Part shown: positions 56,294 through 64,000 of the stretch, one piece after another
Numbering within the stretch: position 1 is the first letter of the stretch
Layout of the letters: every line of letters starts with the position of its first letter
NCBI RefSeq assembly: GCF_014836715.1
Contig: NZ_JACSQI010000001.1
Coordinates: 124,001-188,000, forward strand
DNA from: Escherichia whittamii
GTDB taxonomy: Bacteria > Pseudomonadota > Gammaproteobacteria > Enterobacterales > Enterobacteriaceae
Direction: 5' to 3'
Length of the DNA stretch: 64,000 nucleotides
The notes under the pieces: generated by a model
Database searches by the model: none
Told to the model about the DNA's origin: nothing
The model's input: the letters and a program-made list of their open reading frames with translations, nothing else
Translations under genes and position numbers: made by a program

Positions 56294-57576
56294 AAAACGG
56301 TCACTCCTTTCATGCCATCCTTGAGCAGATTGATGAAACCTACTTTCTTGCCGTGGCGGAGGATTTTCTTGCGCATCAGTTCCGGCGCACTGCCGTTAAT
56401 GGTGAACAGGTCACGCGCCACACCCACCGCCAGTTCCGGGTAGCCGCTAAACATGCGTGGGTTATCAAGGAACGCCGGTAGTTTTTGGTACATGCGCATA
56501 TCGCGCAGCGGGCCACTCTCCAGATGCTGACGATATTCCGCCAGTTTCTGCTTACTGAAATCGTCGCTTTTCATCGCTGAAAGCACAGTTTTTGCTGCCG
56601 CTTCCCCGGCGGCAATCGCCAGATCCATACCGCGAATGGTAAAACCGAGGTTCATACACATTCCGGCGGCATCACCGGCAATCAGCACGCCGTCACCGAC
56701 CAGCTCCGGCAGCATGTTGATGCCTGCTTCCGGCACTACGTGAGCGGAATATTCCACCAGCTTGCCGCCCGCGATCAGCGGTGCAACTGCCGGATGCTGT
56801 TTGAAATCTTCCAGCATTTGCGGCACCGATTTTTTCGCGTCATGCAGATGATGCAGACCACAAACCAGCCCCAGCGACAGGGTATTTTCATTGGTATAAA
56901 GGAAGCCGCCGCCCATCAGGCCATCGGTGGGAGAACCCGCAAACAGGCAAGCCGCGCCCTGATTACCCTGCAACTGAAAACGGTCTTCGATAACTGACTT
57001 CGGTAACTCAATCAATTCCTTCACGCCAACCGCTACATCCGTCGGTTTAACGCGTTTTGCCATCCCCAGCTTTTCGGCAAGAATAGAGTTCACCCCGTCG
57101 GCAAGGATCACCGTTTTCGCTTCAATCACATCGCCATCGGCTTCTACGCCGACAACTTTGCCATCACGCTGCACGAGGTTATCGACGCGAATCCCGGTAA
57201 TTACCTGCGCGCCGGCCTCTTCGGCCTGCTCCATCAGCCAGGCATCAAATTTACTGCGCAAAACAGAGTAAGAACGCTGGGATGGTGAGGTTTCGTCGCC
57301 ATTGCAGTAGTCCATGGTCATCGCTGACTTTTCCGTCATAAACGCGAGTTTTTCATGAGTGATCAGGCGTTCAACAGGCGCGCTTTCGGCGAAACCAGGA
57401 ATAATGTGTTCCAGACTGTGGGCATAGAGACGCCCGCCAGTAACGTTCTTGGCACCTGCGGAATTGCCTCGCTCGATAACTAACACTTGCGCCCCTTCGC
57501 GGGCGAGCACCAGTGCGGCAACCGAACCGGCAAGCCCAGCACCGACGATGATGGCGTCAAAGATATCTTCGGACAT
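56290..57576 (-). CDS. fixC: Flavoprotein FixC (ETF-quinone oxidoreductase-like)
   Basis: 428 residues, full length. The FAD-binding dinucleotide fold is at the start, IIVGAGLAGSVAALVLAREG (about 9-28), and the second FAD motif is GVLIAGDAAGMCMNLG (about 285-300). It belongs to the GG-reductase/ETF-QO family and passes electrons between FixX and FixAB. It lies 50 bases after fixB. Confidence 0.97.
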   Translation of the reverse strand: MSEDIFDAIIVGAGLAGSVAALVLAREGAQVLVIERGNSAGAKNVTGGRLYAHSLEHIIPGFAESAPVERLITHEKLAFMTEKSAMTMDYCNGDETSPSQRSYSVLRSKFDAWLMEQAEEAGAQVITGIRVDNLVQRDGKVVGVEADGDVIEAKTVILADGVNSILAEKLGMAKRVKPTDVAVGVKELIELPKSVIEDRFQLQGNQGAACLFAGSPTDGLMGGGFLYTNENTLSLGLVCGLHHLHDAKKSVPQMLEDFKQHPAVAPLIAGGKLVEYSAHVVPEAGINMLPELVGDGVLIAGDAAGMCMNLGFTIRGMDLAIAAGEAAAKTVLSAMKSDDFSKQKLAEYRQHLESGPLRDMRMYQKLPAFLDNPRMFSGYPELAVGVARDLFTINGSAPELMRKKILRHGKKVGFINLLKDGMKGVTVL

Positions 57577-57626
57577 AAGAGCTCCCTGTCAGCGGCAGGG
57601 CCGAAATACAGCCCTGCCAGAGTGGA

Positions 57627-58568
57627 TCAACGCGCTAAAGCTGCGGTCAGCGCCGGAAGGATCTTCACGGCGTCGCCAACAATGCCGTAATCCGCGTACT
57701 GGAAGATCGGCGCATTTTTATCTTTATTGATGGCGAAAATGGTTTGCGACGCGTTAGCGCCCACCATGTGCTGGATCTGCCCGGAGATCCCCACCGCCAG
57801 GTACAGCTCAGGTTTCAACATCAGGTTGGAGATACCGACATAGCGTTCGTGCTCCATCCATTTTTCGTTTTCCGCCACCGGTCGAGAACAGGCCAGCTCC
57901 GCGCCTATCGCCTGGCAAAGTTGCTCTGCCAGCGCAATGTTTTCTTTGCTGCCAATACCGCGACCGACGCTGACCACCAGACGGGCTTTGTCGAGATCGA
58001 CACTGTTGCTCTGGCGCGCCTGCGTTGCCGTGCGGGTAACCGCCACAGCCGGAGCCTGCCACTCAACGGTGTGCGTTTCGCCAGTACGTGATGCATCCGG
58101 CTGAGTCGCATCGAACGTGCCGCTGCTAATGGTCAGTACCGCATACGGTGTGGCAATCCGCTCTTCGCCAATCGCCAGACCGCCGTAAACCATGTGTTTC
58201 ACCGTCGCTTTACCATCCTGCACGCTGACGGTGCTGGCATCGTTAGAAACCGCCGCTTTAAGGCGATAACCCAGTTTCGCCGCCAGTAATTTGCCACGAC
58301 GAGTGTTCGGTAGCAGCACCAGGCCGTCCGCGCCGTTCTGGCGAATGGTGTCCGCCATCACTCCTGCGTAATCTTCGATCATCCGATCGTCCGGCTTACC
58401 GCTTAATTTCCAGACATGATTAGCGCCGAGCTGGATTGCCAGTGCGCCGTCGGCATCACTCAGGACAAAAGTATTGATTTGATTAGCTAAAGCCTGCGCA
58501 CCGTTCATCAGTTCCGGCAGACGAGAAGGGGTATCGCTGAATACCCAGACTTGAGAAAACGTGTTCAT
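57627..58568 (-). CDS. fixB: Electron transfer flavoprotein alpha-like subunit FixB
   Basis: 313 residues, full length. The C-terminal FAD domain carries [20 protein letters not shown] (about 200-219), [20 protein letters not shown], and [20 protein letters not shown], standard for ETF alpha. With FixA it delivers electrons to crotonobetainyl-CoA reductase CaiA. It starts 14 bases after fixA. Confidence 0.97.
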   Translation of the reverse strand: MNTFSQVWVFSDTPSRLPELMNGAQALANQINTFVLSDADGALAIQLGANHVWKLSGKPDDRMIEDYAGVMADTIRQNGADGLVLLPNTRRGKLLAAKLGYRLKAAVSNDASTVSVQDGKATVKHMVYGGLAIGEERIATPYAVLTISSGTFDATQPDASRTGETHTVEWQAPAVAVTRTATQARQSNSVDLDKARLVVSVGRGIGSKENIALAEQLCQAIGAELACSRPVAENEKWMEHERYVGISNLMLKPELYLAVGISGQIQHMVGANASQTIFAINKDKNAPIFQYADYGIVGDAVKILPALTAALAR

Positions 58569-58582
58569 AGCATCCCCTGTAA

Positions 58583-59353
58583 TTAAATGACTTTGCGAAG
58601 ATTTTCAGCAAATGCGGCGATCTGTTCTTCGCCGTCGCCTTCAATCACGATGCGCTGACGCTCGCGCTGTTTCGGTGCGGCAACCTGTTGTTCTGACCAG
58701 GCTGCCTGCGCGTTAAAACCGATATCCGCCGCCGACCACACCTGGACTGGCTTTTTCGCCGCACCGAGAATGGCTTTCATCGAAGGAATTTGTGGGGAGT
58801 TGATATCAGTGGAAACAGCAACAACCGCAGGCAGCGGAATGCTTAAAGTTTCTGTTTCATCTTCCAGTTCGCGCTCAACGGTGAGGGTATCTGCCGTCAG
58901 GGCGAGAATTTTGCTGACACCGTTAACTGCTGGAATGTTGAGGATTTCGCCCACCAGCAAACTAACCTGCTGGGCATAAAGGTCAGAAGAACCATCGCCG
59001 CAGAGGATCAGATCAAAGCCTGCTTTCTGGGCAGCCGCAGCCAGTGCGGTCGCAGTTTGTTGCGGCAGTGCCTGCTCGAACTGATCATCAATCACTACAA
59101 TCAGTTCATCCGGGCCGCGCGACAACACATCTTTACGCCCTTTGGCGTTGGTCAGAGCTTTACCGCCCACACTTAAGGCCGTCACCTGCGCCTCTGCCGC
59201 CTGCTGTTTTAACTGGCAAGCCGCTTCAATAGCGTTCAGATCGTATTGGCTTATTTTCGCATCGGCTTTGCTGAAGTCTAATGAACCATCAGCATTATTG
59301 ATCGCAATATCCTGTTCATCAGGCACGCACTTATAGCAAGTAATAATCTTCAT
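58583..59353 (-). CDS. fixA: Electron transfer flavoprotein beta-like subunit FixA
   Basis: 256 residues from [16 protein letters not shown]; the frame is open 21 codons further upstream without family support. It is an ETF beta-type nucleotide-binding protein; the family signature region lies around [20 protein letters not shown] (about 110-130). It pairs with FixB and is first in fixABCX, transcribed divergently from caiT. Confidence 0.97.
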   Translation of the reverse strand: MKIITCYKCVPDEQDIAINNADGSLDFSKADAKISQYDLNAIEAACQLKQQAAEAQVTALSVGGKALTNAKGRKDVLSRGPDELIVVIDDQFEQALPQQTATALAAAAQKAGFDLILCGDGSSDLYAQQVSLLVGEILNIPAVNGVSKILALTADTLTVERELEDETETLSIPLPAVVAVSTDINSPQIPSMKAILGAAKKPVQVWSAADIGFNAQAAWSEQQVAAPKQRERQRIVIEGDGEEQIAAFAENLRKVI

Positions 59354-61340
<1,987 letters not shown>

Positions 61341-61370
61341 TTAACCCCCAAAATATCAAGAGGTTGAAAG

Positions 61371-62513
61371 ATGGATTTTAATTTGAATGATGAGCAGGAA
61401 CTGTTTGTCGCCGGTATCCGCGAGTTGATGGCCAGCGAAAACTGGGAAGCCTATTTTGCCCAGTGCGACCGTGACAGCGTCTACCCGGAACGTTTTGTCA
61501 AAGCACTGGCAGATATGGGTATCGATAGCCTGCTGATCCCGGAAGAGCACGGTGGTCTGGATGCGGGATTCGTCACTCTTGCCGCTGTGTGGATGGAACT
61601 GGGTCGTTTGGGGGCGCCAACCTACGTGCTGTACCAGCTGCCGGGCGGGTTTAACACCTTCCTGCGTGAAGGCACCCAAGAGCAGATCGACAAGATTATG
61701 GCGTTTCGCGGCACCGGTAAGCAGATGTGGAACTCAGCGATTACCGAACCGGGCGCGGGCTCCGACGTGGGTAGCCTGAAAACGACTTATACCCGTAGAG
61801 ATGGTAAGATTTACCTCAATGGTAGTAAGTGTTTTATTACCAGTAGCGCCTACACCCCGTACATCGTGGTGATGGCGCGCGACGGGGCTTCTCCGGACAA
61901 ACCTGTCTACACCGAATGGTTTGTTGATATGAGCAAACCGGGCATCAAAGTGACCAAACTTGAGAAGCTCGGCCTGCGTATGGATAGCTGCTGTGAAATC
62001 ACCTTTGACGACGTGGAACTGGACGAGAAAGACATGTTCGGTCGGGAAGGTAATGGCTTTAACCGCGTCAAAGAAGAGTTCGACCACGAACGTTTCCTGG
62101 TAGCCCTCACCAACTACGGTACTGCGATGTGCGCCTTTGAAGATGCGGCGCGCTACGCCAACCAGCGTGTGCAGTTTGGCGAGGCTATTGGCCGTTTCCA
62201 GTTGATTCAGGAAAAATTCGCCCATATGGCGATCAAATTAAACTCCATGAAAAACATGCTGTATGAAGCAGCGTGGAAAGCAGACAACGGCACCATCACC
62301 TCTGGCGATGCGGCGATGTGTAAATACTTCTGCGCCAACGCGGCGTTTGAAGTGGTGGACAGCGCAATGCAGGTGTTGGGCGGTGTCGGGATTGCGGGCA
62401 ACCACCGCATCAGCCGCTTCTGGCGTGACCTGCGTGTAGACCGCGTCTCCGGGGGATCTGACGAAATGCAGATCCTGACGTTGGGTCGCGCGGTGCTGAA
62501 GCAATACCGCTAA
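61371..62513 (+). CDS. caiA: Crotonobetainyl-CoA reductase
   Basis: 380 residues, full length. An acyl-CoA dehydrogenase-fold flavoprotein that reduces crotonobetainyl-CoA to gamma-butyrobetainyl-CoA with electrons from FixABCX. Family motifs: [20 protein letters not shown] (about 121-140) for FAD binding, and the C-terminal [20 protein letters not shown] (about 335-355). The gap to caiB is enlarged by a repeat array. Confidence 0.98.
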   Translation: MDFNLNDEQELFVAGIRELMASENWEAYFAQCDRDSVYPERFVKALADMGIDSLLIPEEHGGLDAGFVTLAAVWMELGRLGAPTYVLYQLPGGFNTFLREGTQEQIDKIMAFRGTGKQMWNSAITEPGAGSDVGSLKTTYTRRDGKIYLNGSKCFITSSAYTPYIVVMARDGASPDKPVYTEWFVDMSKPGIKVTKLEKLGLRMDSCCEITFDDVELDEKDMFGREGNGFNRVKEEFDHERFLVALTNYGTAMCAFEDAARYANQRVQFGEAIGRFQLIQEKFAHMAIKLNSMKNMLYEAAWKADNGTITSGDAAMCKYFCANAAFEVVDSAMQVLGGVGIAGNHRISRFWRDLRVDRVSGGSDEMQILTLGRAVLKQYR

Positions 62514-62519
62514 GTCCGT

Positions 62520-64000
<1,481 letters not shown>

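Overview
The window is an Escherichia coli chromosome segment (a non-K-12 strain), read in the opposite direction to the usual K-12 map. Nearly every protein matches, from memory, the length and sequence of its E. coli counterpart, and the gene order is that of the 0-2 minute region. Comparisons with K-12 here are from memory, not from a database search.

Layout. 1-13.6 kb: the division and cell-wall (dcw) cluster on the minus strand, transcribed mraZ-rsmH-ftsL-ftsI-murE-murF-mraY-murD-ftsW-murG-murC-ddlB-ftsQ, with most genes overlapping or a few bases apart. 13.6-24.4 kb: cra with its leader peptide fruL, then ilvIH, leuO and leuLABCD (branched-chain amino acid synthesis and its regulators). 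24.4-29.8 kb: the small RNA SgrS with its peptide SgrT, its activator SgrR, and the TPP-riboswitch-controlled thiBPQ transporter. 29.8-36 kb: yabI, araC and araBAD. 36-43 kb: polB (SOS), rapA, rluA, djlA. 43-50 kb: lptD-surA-pdxA-rsmA-apaG-apaH, linking outer-membrane assembly, vitamin B6 synthesis, ribosome maturation and dinucleotide turnover. 50.0-51.45 kb: an accessory island between apaH and folA. 51.45-59.4 kb: folA, kefCF, yaaU and fixABCX. 59.8-64 kb: caiT, caiA and the first part of caiB (carnitine reduction), divergent from fixABCX.

The main departure from K-12 is the apaH-folA interval, about 1.4 kb here against under 100 bp in K-12. It holds a DUF4291-type gene, a second gene I do not recognise, and next to folA on the other strand an unnoticed remnant of a chromosomal ccdA antitoxin with an internal deletion and no ccdB. 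Other strain-level differences are the absence of setA between leuD and sgrS while SgrS/SgrT look intact, the absence of yabP/yabQ between rluA and djlA, a three-copy 121-bp tandem REP/BIME array between caiA and caiB, and clustered divergence in extracellular loops of LptD. Regulatory sequence is well preserved: MraZ operators, the leu attenuator, the TPP riboswitch, the ara operators, a LexA box before polB and paired inverted repeats between fixA and caiT.

I see no insertion sequence, prophage, CRISPR array, tRNA or rRNA gene.
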